A stretch of 64,000 nt of DNA from Metasolibacillus fluoroglycofenilyticus. GTDB taxonomy: Bacteria; Bacillota; Bacilli; Bacillales_A; Planococcaceae. Location: the NCBI RefSeq assembly GCF_003049645.1, contig NZ_PYWK01000004.1, forward strand, positions 124,001-188,000. Direction: 5' to 3'. Positions 26,023 to 35,154 of the stretch are shown here, in pieces; within the stretch, counting starts at the first letter, position 1; each line of letters begins with the position of its first letter. The notes beneath the pieces were generated by a model. The model had not been told where the DNA came from. It did not search any database and saw only the letters and a list, made by a program, of their open reading frames with translations. The position numbers were made by a program, and so were the translations under genes.

Positions 26023-26733
26023 TTACTCCTGTTCAGGATTTCGTAAATAATAGCCTACCCCTCGACGTGTCACAATCCATGTAGGATGGCTAGGATTGTC
26101 CTCAATTTTCTCACGTAGTCGGCGAATCGTTACATCCACTGTTCGCACATCTCCAAAATAATCATAGCCCCATACCGTTTGCAATAAATGCTCACGTGTC
26201 ATTACTTGCCCAATATGCTTCGCTAAATAGTGAAGCAATTCAAATTCACGATGTGTTAACTCAATTGCTTCATCGCGCTTCAATACTAAGTAAGCATCTG
26301 GCTGAATCGTTAAAGAACCTACAACGATGTTGTTCGTTTCCTCTACAGATTCCTCCGCTTGTGCAATTACATTTAGACGTCGCATATTCGCTTTTACACG
26401 TGCAATTAGCTCTCTTGTGCTAAATGGCTTCGTCACATAATCATCCGCACCCATCTCAAGACCAAGCACTTTATCAATTTCCGAGCCTTTTGCTGTTAAC
26501 ATAATGATAGGGAAATTATATTTCTTTCGCACCTCTCGGCAAACTTCCATCCCATCACGCTTTGGTAGCATAATATCTAAAAGCATTAAATCCGGCTGCT
26601 CTTCCTCGACCTTTTGCAGCGCCTCATCACCATCATAGGCACAAATAACGCGGTACCCCTCTTTAATTAAGTTAAATTGCAAAATATCTGCAATCGGCTT
26701 TTCATCATCTACAACTAAAATTGTTTTTTCCAT
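26023..26733 (-). CDS. walR: Essential response regulator WalR
   Basis: The product is 236 residues, an OmpR/PhoB-type regulator. The receiver domain shows [10 protein letters not shown], the phosphorylated Asp53 in [11 protein letters not shown], and the conserved Lys in [11 protein letters not shown]. The winged-helix DNA-binding domain ends with [15 protein letters not shown] and [10 protein letters not shown]. It controls autolysins and wall turnover genes through TGTWAH-N5-TGTWAH sites. It is first in the wal operon. The LysM-M23 peptidase gene upstream is a plausible target. Confidence 0.98.
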   Translation of the reverse strand: MEKTILVVDDEKPIADILQFNLIKEGYRVICAYDGDEALQKVEEEQPDLMLLDIMLPKRDGMEVCREVRKKYNFPIIMLTAKGSEIDKVLGLEMGADDYVTKPFSTRELIARVKANMRRLNVIAQAEESVEETNNIVVGSLTIQPDAYLVLKRDEAIELTHREFELLHYLAKHIGQVMTREHLLQTVWGYDYFGDVRTVDVTIRRLREKIEDNPSHPTWIVTRRGVGYYLRNPEQE

Positions 26734-26778
26734 CTATATCGTCCTTTCACTTTTGGAATGTTCATTTATCCCGTATTA

Positions 26779-26905
26779 ACAGGCTGTGAGACCCCCACTT
26801 CAAAACAGCAGGTAAAACCAAGGTGTTAAAGTGGGGAATCCAACAGCCTGTAAAAACCCGACTGGTGAAACTACCAATCAGTGGGGATAAGGCCCCCACT
26901 GATTG
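26779..26905. other. Structured intergenic element with two nested hairpins
   Basis: ACAGGCTGT at 26779-26787 pairs with ACAGCCTGT at 26843-26851, enclosing CCCCACTT at 26793-26800 paired with AAGTGGGG at 26829-26836. A second hairpin pairs CAATCAGTGGGG at 26875-26886 with CCCCACTGATTG at 26894-26905. There is no T tail on either strand. It lies 5' of walR. It might be an RNA element or the end of a lost insertion sequence of the IS200/IS605 kind. Unrecognised. Confidence 0.5.
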
Positions 26906-27050
26906 AAGACTCACTTTATCTATATTTACGATTCTAATATTCAAAATAGTATATAGGAAGGTTTCTAAAAAAACTCCTTCATTTTACTGTACCATGCTTT
27001 GCGATTTCGCGCATTAAACAGATATTTCATTTTGAAAATTGCCCAAAATT

Positions 27051-27064
27051 ATTTCCCGAGAAAT
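27051..27064. promoter_or_regulatory. Candidate Noc-binding site
   Basis: ATTTCCCGAGAAAT differs by one base from the Bacillus Noc-binding consensus ATTTCCCGGGAAAT. A noc gene is present at 53094. Noc binds many such sites to block division over the nucleoid. It lies between walR and the M23 peptidase gene. Confidence 0.5.
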
Positions 27065-27099
27065 AATTGATTTTGTCGAAAAATAATAGCATTGTAACT

Positions 27100-27140
27100 A
27101 TAATAAAAAAACTGTAGGAATTTGATTTCCTACAGTTTTT
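27100..27140 (-). terminator. Terminator of the M23 peptidase gene
   Basis: AAAAAACTGTAGGAA at 27106-27120 pairs with TTCCTACAGTTTTT at 27127-27140, with a TTTTTTTATTA tail on the minus strand. It begins directly after the gene's stop. Confidence 0.85.
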
Positions 27141-27141
27141 A

Positions 27142-28614
27142 TTATTTTAAATATGATAATGGATTGACTACTGAGCCATTTTGATGCACTTCAAAATGCA
27201 AATGTGTGCCTGTTGAGTTACCTGTTGAGCCCATAATACCAATTGATGAGCCTTGTGCAACAACTTGTCCAACTGTTACATCAATTTGTGAAAGATGTGC
27301 ATAAACTGTTTCATAGCCATTATTATGATTAATCACAATTTTATTGCCATATGTGCCGTCCCAGCCTGTAAATGTTACAACACCATTATCAGATGCTTTT
27401 ATTGTATAGTTAGATGGGCGTGCGATATCAATACCACGGTGGAATTCCCCCCAACGACTGCCCATATGACTAGAAATATAGCCGCCGTTTGTAGGCCATG
27501 CAAATGTGCCTGTACCGCGTGATGGGATTACCTTTGTACCTACAACTACAACACGACTCGAAGGCTCCGAAATAACGTTTTCATCTTTAACAGCGCGCTC
27601 TGTGCGTCTACCATTTTCCGTAGTAATTAAGTAGGTTACCTCTTTTTTACCATCTGCACCTTCTTGCTTCACTACTTTTTCACCTTTAAGCATTGTTTCA
27701 TCTTCTTCAACAATTTTAGCATGGTCGATTGCTTCTACTTTGAATTTTTCTTCAACAATTTTTACTGTAACAAATGGCTTATTAACCGTCACATTTAATT
27801 CTTGACCAATTTGTAAAACAGTCGATGTATCAATTCCTGGATTAAGCTCCATTAGCTCAGCAATTGTTAGGCTGTGCTCCTTTGCAATAGAGCCTAATAC
27901 ATCACCCGACTCAATGACATATTTTTGTTGTTCAAGCATTCCTGTTTGTAAAAGCTGAACTGCTTCATCAACATTTAAAATTTCATTTGGTGTTACTTTC
28001 GTTTCCTCACCATTTATTTCAGCAGATAAAGAAATTTCTACTATACGTGTTTCATCATCCTGTAAAGCGGGTAATTGAGCAGTAGTAGGCTGATTAAGTG
28101 CTTCTAGCTCCCCTTCAGATACATATTGAAGCTTTAATTGCTTCTGTACTTGTTCAAGAGCTTCTGCACTTTCTACGTAAGCGATTGTTTCTCCATCAAC
28201 AACCAATGAATGAGCGTCTGCTTCTACAACTAAAGCAGCCTCTAGCTTTGCTAATGTTTCTCCATCATTAGCATTTGCTTCAAACACCTGCTCTGGGATG
28301 ATTTCAATATTGGAATGTGCATCAATCGCTATTCCAACATATTGTCTACTTGCTTGCTGTTCTTTTTTAGCAAGCAGCTCTTCAACTGCTTGAGGATTTG
28401 AGACAGCGCCTATGTAATCTTTATTTGCATATATATGATATATCTTACTAAATGTAGCATTTGCCTCGGCTTCTTTAATAAAACCAAAGGGTATCACTAA
28501 TGTAGAAAGCAATAAAGCGGTTACTGCTACTTTTTTAATTTTTGTAGATGGTTTTTTTACTAGGCTATTTAGCTGTCTATGAGCGTCTTTTGCTGTATTC
28601 CATTTCGAACTCAT
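27142..28614 (-). CDS. Secreted LysM-G5-M23 peptidoglycan endopeptidase
   Basis: The product is 490 residues. A basic N-terminus and a hydrophobic segment (VAVTALLLSTLVIPFGFI) followed by EAEA form a signal peptide. A LysM domain lies at about 236-285 (YVIESGDVLGSIAKEHSL), a G5 domain at about 290-372, and the peptidase M23 domain at about 380-490 with HRGIDI and HLHFEVH holding the zinc ligands. It should cut peptide cross-links of peptidoglycan outside the cell. Location beside walRK fits a WalR-controlled autolysin. ATG 28614 has a purine-rich GGAAGGGGC upstream. Confidence 0.92.
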   Translation of the reverse strand: MSSKWNTAKDAHRQLNSLVKKPSTKIKKVAVTALLLSTLVIPFGFIKEAEANATFSKIYHIYANKDYIGAVSNPQAVEELLAKKEQQASRQYVGIAIDAHSNIEIIPEQVFEANANDGETLAKLEAALVVEADAHSLVVDGETIAYVESAEALEQVQKQLKLQYVSEGELEALNQPTTAQLPALQDDETRIVEISLSAEINGEETKVTPNEILNVDEAVQLLQTGMLEQQKYVIESGDVLGSIAKEHSLTIAELMELNPGIDTSTVLQIGQELNVTVNKPFVTVKIVEEKFKVEAIDHAKIVEEDETMLKGEKVVKQEGADGKKEVTYLITTENGRRTERAVKDENVISEPSSRVVVVGTKVIPSRGTGTFAWPTNGGYISSHMGSRWGEFHRGIDIARPSNYTIKASDNGVVTFTGWDGTYGNKIVINHNNGYETVYAHLSQIDVTVGQVVAQGSSIGIMGSTGNSTGTHLHFEVHQNGSVVNPLSYLK

Positions 28615-28867
28615 TGTAAAGCCCCTTCCAAAATCTCTCCTAAATACATATAGGACTATTTTCAGTGTAAAATCACACTTTTACACTTTAACATACTTTT
28701 TAGTCCATTTGAACTGTTTAGTTATTTTGTAATGAAACTGTATTATTTCGAAAACTTTGTTACATTCCAATTATACGGAGTTGCCCCAAAATCAGGGCTT
28801 TACCTATTTTTTGGGGACATTATTAATAATGTTCGAGCAAAGATATCATTAGATAAAATAAGAGGAA

Positions 28868-29077
28868 GGAGTTGTCCGAAAAGTCCATTTTGTTTTGACA
28901 CCGCATTGAAATAAATGTTTTCATCGCTTCCCTTTTACAGAGGGATAACACTGATAAAACCAATGTTCATCCCATTTTTAAAAGAGGCGTTTTCTGTTTA
29001 TATGAATCAACATTTTGTGAAACATCATCGCTACTGTCCAAAATGCTGGCTATACACGGCTTTTTGGACAGCCCCAT
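28868..29077. repeat. Mobile intergenic repeat, copy 1
   Basis: About 210 bp that recur at 37954-38157 with high identity over the whole length. The ends are imperfect inverted repeats: GGAGTTGTCCGAAAAGTCC at the left and, as complement of the right end, GGGGCTGTCCAAAAAGCCG. No convincing ORF lies inside. It resembles a MITE. It lies in the 1-kb gap between the M23 peptidase gene and dnaB. Confidence 0.7.
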
Positions 29078-29172
29078 TGACTTTAGCAGACTTTATTTGA
29101 AGTTAAAGTAAGAAGTGAAAATCAATTTTTCAATGCACTTGTAGAGCGAGGTTGCTTTTGGAATAGGGCACA

Positions 29173-29224
29173 GAAAAAAGCCGATTTGCTACAAAACTTT
29201 TGTGATACAAATCGACTTTTTAAA
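29173..29224. terminator. Bidirectional hairpin in the gap before dnaB
   Basis: AAAAAGCCGATTTG at 29175-29188 pairs with CAAATCGACTTTTT at 29208-29221. T runs lie on both strands. No gene on either side clearly uses it; it may be part of the repeat-rich gap. Confidence 0.5.
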
Positions 29225-29314
29225 TTGCTAAACTTTATAAAAAAGTAGGAGTTTCATAATATAAATTAGCAGGTGTATTGATTATCCTTTATTTTACAAA
29301 AAGAGCCTAGGAAA

Positions 29315-29548
29315 TTTGTTGATTTCCGTTGTGGGGGACGCTTTCTGTAGGCACGGCTTCAACTAATTTATTTCGGTTGTCACCAAAATAAATGGATTTT
29401 CAGCGTGAGGCCAACAGGATGTTGGTAATGGAGGCGTTGCCGCAGGACGAGGCGGTTTTAGCCTCCCTATACTTTGTCCTGCTGGAAGGCTTTGCTTTGC
29501 GATGAGTAATCGCAGGAGCACTCGCCCTCTGCACTCCAATCAACAAGT
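29315..29548. repeat. GC-rich intergenic repeat of a Bacillaceae type
   Basis: The stretch is much richer in G and C than its surroundings. It has inverted ends (TTGTTGATT at the left, AATCAACAA at the right) and contains GGGGGACGCTTTCTGTAGGC, GAGGCGTTGCCGCAGGACG and CGCAGGAGCACTCGCCCTCT. Very similar GGGGACGCTTTCCGCGGGC...CTCCAATCAAC sequences are scattered between genes in many Bacillaceae genomes. It encodes no supported ORF. Confidence 0.55.
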
Positions 29549-29631
29549 AAATCCTTTATTAACAGTGCATTCTCTACCTTAAAACACACGCATTAATATT
29601 CAATATTTTCATAATCAACACGCCTGATAAA

Positions 29632-30990
29632 TTAGTATTCTGGAGGTGCTTCATATTGCGACCAGTCCACATTGAGGAATTTATTGAATTCCTTTTTAAA
29701 TGCTAGTGTCACCGTTCCGGTTGGACCGTTACGTTGCTTTGCGATAATAATTTCAATCATATTTTTACTTTCAGATTCTCGGTCATAGTAGTCGTCACGA
29801 TAAAGGAATGCGACAATATCAGCGTCTTGCTCAATCGAACCAGATTCACGTAAGTCACTCATCATTGGTCGCTTATCTTGACGTTGCTCTACACCACGAG
29901 ATAGCTGTGATAATGCAATGACAGGAACCTTTAATTCACGCGCAAGCCCCTTTAAAGAACGTGATATCTCCGATACTTCCTGTTGACGGTTTTCTCCTGG
30001 ACGCCCACTACCTTGGATAAGCTGTAAATAGTCGATTAAAATCATACCAAGCCCATGCTCCTGAGCTAAACGGCGACATTTCGCACGAATTTCATTAATG
30101 CGTACACCCGGTGTATCATCAATAAAAATACCAGAGCTCGAAAGGCTACCCATCGCCATTGTAAGCTTACCCCAATCCTCTGCTGAAAGTGCACCTGTAC
30201 GCAATGCCTGTGCATCGATATTTCCCTCTGCACAAAGCATACGCATAACGAGCTGATCTGCCCCCATCTCTAAGGAGAAGATTGCTACATTTTCGCGTGC
30301 CTGTACCGCGACACTTTGTGCGACATTTAATGCAAAGGCAGTTTTCCCTACAGATGGACGTGCCGCTACGATTATTAAGTCATTACGTTGGAATCCGGCT
30401 GTAATATTATCTAAATCACGGAAGCCTGTTGGGATACCTGTTACATCGCCTTGTCTTGACTGCAATTTCTCTATATTATCAAATGTGTCGACAAGAACAT
30501 CCTTTACATGTTTAAAGTCACCCGCATTTTTTCGGTTGGCTACTTCCATCATTTTTTTCTCAGCTTCAGCTAATAATGCTTCTACCTCATCTTCACGCGT
30601 ATAGCCATCCTGCACGATTTTCGTTGCCACACTAATTAAACGACGCAACAATGCCTTCTCTTCTACGATTTTTGCATAATGTGCGATATTCGCAGCAGTT
30701 GGTACGGCATTCGCTAGCTCAGAAATATACGATAGACCACCGACATCCTCTAGCTCTTTTTTTACGGAAAGCTCCTCTGTAACAGTAACGACATCTATCG
30801 CCTTTCCTTGATCGCTTAATGTCAGCATTGTTTGGAAAATAATTTGATGTGCACGACGATAAAAATCTTCCGGTATTAAAATTTCGGATGCTGTAATCAG
30901 TGCTTGCGGCTCGAGAAATATCGCACCAATAACCGATTGCTCTGCCTCATGATTATGCGGCGGTACACGGTCTATCATAGATTCGTTCAT
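29632..30990 (-). CDS. dnaB: Replicative DNA helicase
   Basis: The product is 452 residues, the usual DnaB length (called DnaC in Bacillus subtilis). The N-terminal helical domain (PPHNHEAEQSVIGAIFLEP) interacts with primase; the RecA-like ATPase domain shows Walker A AARPSVGKTAFAL at about 205, Walker B MILIDYLQLI and the Q/R-rich SDLRESGSIEQDAD. As a hexamer it unwinds DNA at the replication fork. It lies 13 bases after rplI in the conserved gdpP-rplI-dnaB order. Confidence 0.97.
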   Translation of the reverse strand: MNESMIDRVPPHNHEAEQSVIGAIFLEPQALITASEILIPEDFYRRAHQIIFQTMLTLSDQGKAIDVVTVTEELSVKKELEDVGGLSYISELANAVPTAANIAHYAKIVEEKALLRRLISVATKIVQDGYTREDEVEALLAEAEKKMMEVANRKNAGDFKHVKDVLVDTFDNIEKLQSRQGDVTGIPTGFRDLDNITAGFQRNDLIIVAARPSVGKTAFALNVAQSVAVQARENVAIFSLEMGADQLVMRMLCAEGNIDAQALRTGALSAEDWGKLTMAMGSLSSSGIFIDDTPGVRINEIRAKCRRLAQEHGLGMILIDYLQLIQGSGRPGENRQQEVSEISRSLKGLARELKVPVIALSQLSRGVEQRQDKRPMMSDLRESGSIEQDADIVAFLYRDDYYDRESESKNMIEIIIAKQRNGPTGTVTLAFKKEFNKFLNVDWSQYEAPPEY

Positions 30991-31003
30991 CTAACTGCTC
31001 TCC

Positions 31004-31450
31004 TTATTCAGCAATAACATGTACTTTCAATGTAGCCTTTACTTCTTGGTGAAGCTTTACTGGTATATTCGTATAACCTAAAGAGCGAATACCGTCGTTG
31101 CACTCCATTTTTCGTTTATCAATTTTAATATTATGTGCTTTCTGCAATTCATCTGCAATTTGCTTTGTTGATACAGAACCGAAAAGGCGTCCGCCTTCTC
31201 CTGACTTCGCTTTAATTACTACTTCCAATGCTTCGATTTTATCTTTCAAATCTTTTGCTGCTTGTAGCTCCGCAGCTGCATTTTTTTCTTCCAATCTTTT
31301 TTGACCTTCTAATTGGCTTAATGCTTGATTGTTAGCCTCTACTGCATAACCATTTTTAATTAAAAAGTTTTGTGCATAGCCATCTGCTACATTTTTAATT
31401 TCACCTTTTTTTCCTTTACCTTTTACATCCTTTAAAAATACAACTTTCAT
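31004..31450 (-). CDS. rplI: 50S ribosomal protein L9
   Basis: The product is 148 residues with the L9 layout: N-terminal [20 protein letters not shown] binding 23S r[16 protein letters not shown], a long central helix and a C-terminal domain with [13 protein letters not shown] and KIDKRKM. It overlaps gdpP by one base at its start and precedes dnaB. Standard. Confidence 0.98.
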   Translation of the reverse strand: MKVVFLKDVKGKGKKGEIKNVADGYAQNFLIKNGYAVEANNQALSQLEGQKRLEEKNAAAELQAAKDLKDKIEALEVVIKAKSGEGGRLFGSVSTKQIADELQKAHNIKIDKRKMECNDGIRSLGYTNIPVKLHQEVKATLKVHVIAE

Positions 31451-33420
31451 TATTCATTACTCCCTTCCATTACTTCTGCAATAGCATCCATTAAATAATT
31501 TCTTACTTCATCTATTGAATGTGCCTCCACTTGCGCTGCCGCATTCGTTAAATGTCCTCCGCCACCAAGCTTTTCCATAACGAGCTGGACATTCGTTTCA
31601 CCTAATGACCTAGCGCTTATTCCGATTAAGCCATCTGCTCGGTGTGCAATCACAAAGGAAGCTGATACATCTTTCATTGTCAATAAAATATCTGCTGTTT
31701 GAGCGATAATTACCGAATCATAAACACGCCCATCTTCCCCGTTAGCAATTGCAATGCCCGGAAAGGCGAATTTAACTGTTTGCACGATTTTTGAGCGTTC
31801 GATATACGTATCGACGTCCTCTTTTAATAGCTGCTGCACTAAAATAGTATCGGCTCCATGTGTCCTTAAATAAGAGGCCGCCTCAAATGTTCGTGCACCC
31901 GTTCGTAGCGTAAAGCTTTTCGTATCAACAATAATGCCAGATAATAACGCCGTTGCCTCTAATGGGGTAATCTTCTCGTTTTTTGGCTGGTACTCTAGCA
32001 GCTCTGTTACAAGCTCGGCTGTCGAAGATGCATATGGCTCCATGTAAACAAGTGTCGGATTCGTCACAAACTCCTCCCCTCGACGGTGATGGTCTATGAC
32101 AATGACTTTATCTACTTTATTAAATAGGCGTTCATCAATAGTTAAGCTCGGCTTATGTGTGTCAACAATAACTAATAATGATTTTGGTGTCATTTTAGCT
32201 AATGCTTCCTCTGGCGAAATAAAATGTTGATAAAAATCAGACTTATCAGCGATTTCCGTCATGAGTCGCTGCACACTGCCATATAAATCATCAAAATTAA
32301 CGACAATATAGCCATCAATTTTATTCATTTGCGCCATTTTGCGTACACCAATTGCCGCACCAATTGCATCCATATCAGGTTGCTTATGTCCCATAATGAA
32401 TACTTGGTCACTTTCTTGGATTAAATCCCTTAGCGCATGTGAAATAACACGAGCTCTTACACGTGTGCGCTTTTCAACAGGGTTCGTTTTCCCTCCATAG
32501 AAACGCAATTTTCCACTTGGCTGTTTGATTGCTACTTGGTCGCCACCTCGCCCTAATACTAAGTCTAAGCTAGACTGTGCTAGCTCTCCTAATTCGACCA
32601 ATGAGGAGGAACCTGCACCAACACCAATACTAAGTGTTAGCGACATGTTTTTTTGCAAGGTACGCTCTCTAATCGTATCTAAAATCGCAAATTTCTTTAC
32701 TTCAAGCTCAGATAAAATAGATTCATTTAGCACGGCTAAAAAACGATCAGAAGATACCCGTTTCACATAAATTCCATAATTTGCTGCCCATTCATTAACA
32801 ATCGATGTAACCATTGTATTTGTTAAGCTACGCGTTTGGTCATCCATTGCCTGTGTTAGCTCATCATAGTTGTCGATAAATAAAACAGCAATAACTGTGC
32901 GATCCGCAAAATATTGTGTTTCAATCTCTACTTGCTCTGTCACATCAAAGAAATACAATAGCTTTTCTGTTTCTTTATAGTAGGTTCGATATTTACGTTC
33001 ATCAATTGTCACCGTCAGCTCTCGCTTCTCCTCTGGCTGCATAATGCTATACAGCTCCTCAGAAATCGTAAACAGCTCTTCCCCAATTAATGAATCTCTG
33101 TTCAAAATATTTAGCATAAATGGATTTGCCCATTCGATATTGTAATCCTTATTAATAAGTACAATCCCTATCGGCAATTCCAAAAAGGCTTCCTCTCCCA
33201 CCTTTTTCATTCGAAAGGAAAGCTTTTCAATATGCTTTTCTGTCTCAATATACGCTGTCTTTTCCATTTTCCAAACGTAAAATAGTCCGCCTAGTGCTAC
33301 TAAAATATAGGCAAGCGCTACCCACACATTCCATAAAAATAATAAGATAGCTGCCACTAGCACTAACAAAGATATAAGAAAAAGCGGATAGCGAATTAAT
33401 CGTTTTCTAAACATATCCAT
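31450..33420 (-). CDS. gdpP: Cyclic-di-AMP phosphodiesterase GdpP
   Basis: The product is about 656 residues. ATG 33420 has AAGGAGC eight bases upstream; a TTG at 33426 is the alternative. Two N-terminal membrane helices ([18 protein letters not shown], then [15 protein letters not shown]) are followed by a PAS domain, a degenerate GGDEF domain, and the catalytic DHH/DHHA1 unit with [31 protein letters not shown] and [11 protein letters not shown]. It hydrolyses c-di-AMP to pApA and so affects wall stress and potassium control. It lies seven bases after yybS. Confidence 0.96.
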   Translation of the reverse strand: MDMFRKRLIRYPLFLISLLVLVAAILLFLWNVWVALAYILVALGGLFYVWKMEKTAYIETEKHIEKLSFRMKKVGEEAFLELPIGIVLINKDYNIEWANPFMLNILNRDSLIGEELFTISEELYSIMQPEEKRELTVTIDERKYRTYYKETEKLLYFFDVTEQVEIETQYFADRTVIAVLFIDNYDELTQAMDDQTRSLTNTMVTSIVNEWAANYGIYVKRVSSDRFLAVLNESILSELEVKKFAILDTIRERTLQKNMSLTLSIGVGAGSSSLVELGELAQSSLDLVLGRGGDQVAIKQPSGKLRFYGGKTNPVEKRTRVRARVISHALRDLIQESDQVFIMGHKQPDMDAIGAAIGVRKMAQMNKIDGYIVVNFDDLYGSVQRLMTEIADKSDFYQHFISPEEALAKMTPKSLLVIVDTHKPSLTIDERLFNKVDKVIVIDHHRRGEEFVTNPTLVYMEPYASSTAELVTELLEYQPKNEKITPLEATALLSGIIVDTKSFTLRTGARTFEAASYLRTHGADTILVQQLLKEDVDTYIERSKIVQTVKFAFPGIAIANGEDGRVYDSVIIAQTADILLTMKDVSASFVIAHRADGLIGISARSLGETNVQLVMEKLGGGGHLTNAAAQVEAHSIDEVRNYLMDAIAEVMEGSNE

Positions 33421-33433
33421 TGTCAACAGCTCC

Positions 33434-34378
33434 TTATTTTTTCTGGATTTTATCCTTCATATACTCACGTATATTAAAGCCCAAATCGATAATACCGAGC
33501 AAAATAATAAATGAATAGAGCGGCAATGCAATCAGCACAACTAGACCTTTTAAAAAGCCCGGCGATTTGTATTCATCTAATAGGAAAAAGATAAACGATA
33601 AACCTTGCAGCGTTAATAGTAACCACAGTACAACAGAGGCATTAAGTACAGCAACATATAAAAATGTTCCTACTTCTGGTTGCACAAATAAATTAATAGA
33701 AAGAACGATTAAGTAATACCACAGCACAGCTCTTGGCAAACGCATCATTTTAAAGGATGCAAATTTCGGTACATCAATCCCAAAGCGCTTTAATAGCGGC
33801 AAGTTGATGGATATGAGTACAAATGCCAATATAAAAGCGGACAGTATGATTGTAGATGGTAATGCTGCCTCCATCATTCGAAATACTTCCTCTAGATTTT
33901 CAGTTGTAAGCGATTGTTGCATTGGAAGCTGTTCCGCAAGTTTTAGTGATTGCTCATAGCTTGCTTTTGCCATATTCATTGATTCTTTTATAAAATCTGT
34001 TTCAAAAAATTTAACTAATACTACATATTGAAGAGCAAAGGTAAATAATAAAGCTGTTCCTGTAGACATAAACAAATATATTTTGCTTTTTTTCGTTCGA
34101 ATCGCATCCCCTATTACAAAGCCTACGATTACAAAGACAAGGGCTAAAAGCAGTATCATAATACCACCAAATAATGTTGCTACGAGGGTTGCAGCAATTA
34201 CAACAATTACAGAGTCCTTCCTATCGTGAAGAGCTGTAAACCATGCTATTGGTAATAAAGCAAATACCATTGCTACAATATTGACGACGGGTACGTAAAA
34301 AGCAAGTAGTATAATAATTGTAAATAATGCAACAGCCATACTTCCTTGCACTAATTTTTTCGTTTGATTATTCGGCAT
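33434..34378 (-). CDS. yybS: DUF2232 membrane protein YybS
   Basis: ATG 34378 is chosen because GAAGGAAGG lies six bases before it; the ATG at 34402 has no site. The 314-residue product has about eight hydrophobic segments and the DUF2232 plan, resembling substrate-binding S components of ECF transporters. It lies directly upstream of gdpP, as in most Bacillales. Substrate unknown. Confidence 0.9.
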   Translation of the reverse strand: MPNNQTKKLVQGSMAVALFTIIILLAFYVPVVNIVAMVFALLPIAWFTALHDRKDSVIVVIAATLVATLFGGIMILLLALVFVIVGFVIGDAIRTKKSKIYLFMSTGTALLFTFALQYVVLVKFFETDFIKESMNMAKASYEQSLKLAEQLPMQQSLTTENLEEVFRMMEAALPSTIILSAFILAFVLISINLPLLKRFGIDVPKFASFKMMRLPRAVLWYYLIVLSINLFVQPEVGTFLYVAVLNASVVLWLLLTLQGLSFIFFLLDEYKSPGFLKGLVVLIALPLYSFIILLGIIDLGFNIREYMKDKIQKK

Positions 34379-34756
34379 GAAGAACCTTCCTTCTATCATC
34401 AAAACTTTTGCATATTAAATAAGTATGTAAGTAAAGACGCTAACTATTAGCGTTCCACTTTCTCATTATTCTATTGTATCATTTTTTTATGCTACAAACA
34501 AAGTACGAAAACGAACGTGTGATTGGTTTAAAAAGAAATATTAATGGAATATTCTAATTTTTACACACTAAATAGAGATGTGAAATTCCGTAATTAGAAG
34601 TAATAAAATAGTTAATTATTCCAGAGATTTGTTGGTTGTTATGAAGCAATACAAGCAGCGATTTGAAGTTATCTAGAAGATTTTATAAAGAATCAAAAGC
34701 ATGTATAAACAGCAGCTGCCATTCTAATATAAAGTGGATTAACAAGTAGAGTTGAA

Positions 34757-34800
34757 CCAAAAAACTCCGTCTCTTTTTGAGGCGAAGTTTTTTAATTTTT
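34757..34800 (-). terminator. Hairpin terminator upstream of yybS
   Basis: AAAAACTCCGTCTC pairs with GAGGCGAAGTTTTTT (34759-34793) around TTTTT; the minus-strand tail is GGAGTTTTTTGG. It would stop transcripts coming from 34905-36702. The 350-bp gap 34379-34756 otherwise shows nothing I can support. Confidence 0.65.
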
Positions 34801-34904
34801 ACATAGGGAGATTTAATCAAATGAAAGTCGAAAAGAATATGTACAAAATAGGAAAATTTACTTTATTAAATATCAGCTATATTAACAGCGATAAGCCAAG
34901 TATT

Positions 34905-35123
34905 CTATGCAAATTGTGTACAAGTAATCCACCCATTTTTATTTACAGACATTAGTTTTTTATAACGTCTGTATACTTTCAATGCTTTGCCTTTTAGCAA
35001 AATGTTACCTTTCAATGGCGACATGCATACAATGTAGCCATTGCTTCTATCATGATGGAAAAACACAGCCCACTTCCAATACCTATTGCTGCGGATAGCC
35101 TTTTCTCTCTTTTTGTTGTTCAT
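34905..35123 (-). CDS. Hypothetical small basic protein (72 aa)
   Basis: ATG 35123 overlaps a four-codon ORF (ATG CTT CAA AAA TGA) that carries the AAGGAGG site, which may couple its translation. The protein is basic with several Trp and Tyr residues (RSNRYWKWAVFFHHDRSNG, then GNILLKGKALKVYRRYKKL). It follows the phosphoesterase gene by about 30 bases and is followed by a terminator, so it may be the last gene of that transcript. No family recognised. Confidence 0.4.
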   Translation of the reverse strand: MNNKKREKAIRSNRYWKWAVFFHHDRSNGYIVCMSPLKGNILLKGKALKVYRRYKKLMSVNKNGWITCTQFA

Positions 35124-35154
35124 TTTTGAAGCATCTGTAAAGCCTCCTTCATGG

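Noticed and set aside
26762..26944. 60-codon ORF upstream of walR
   Set aside because: It covers the two-hairpin structured element; no ribosome binding site and no protein-like pattern.
28915..29100. 61-codon ORF within the mobile repeat
   Set aside because: The second repeat copy does not preserve the frame, so it is not coding.
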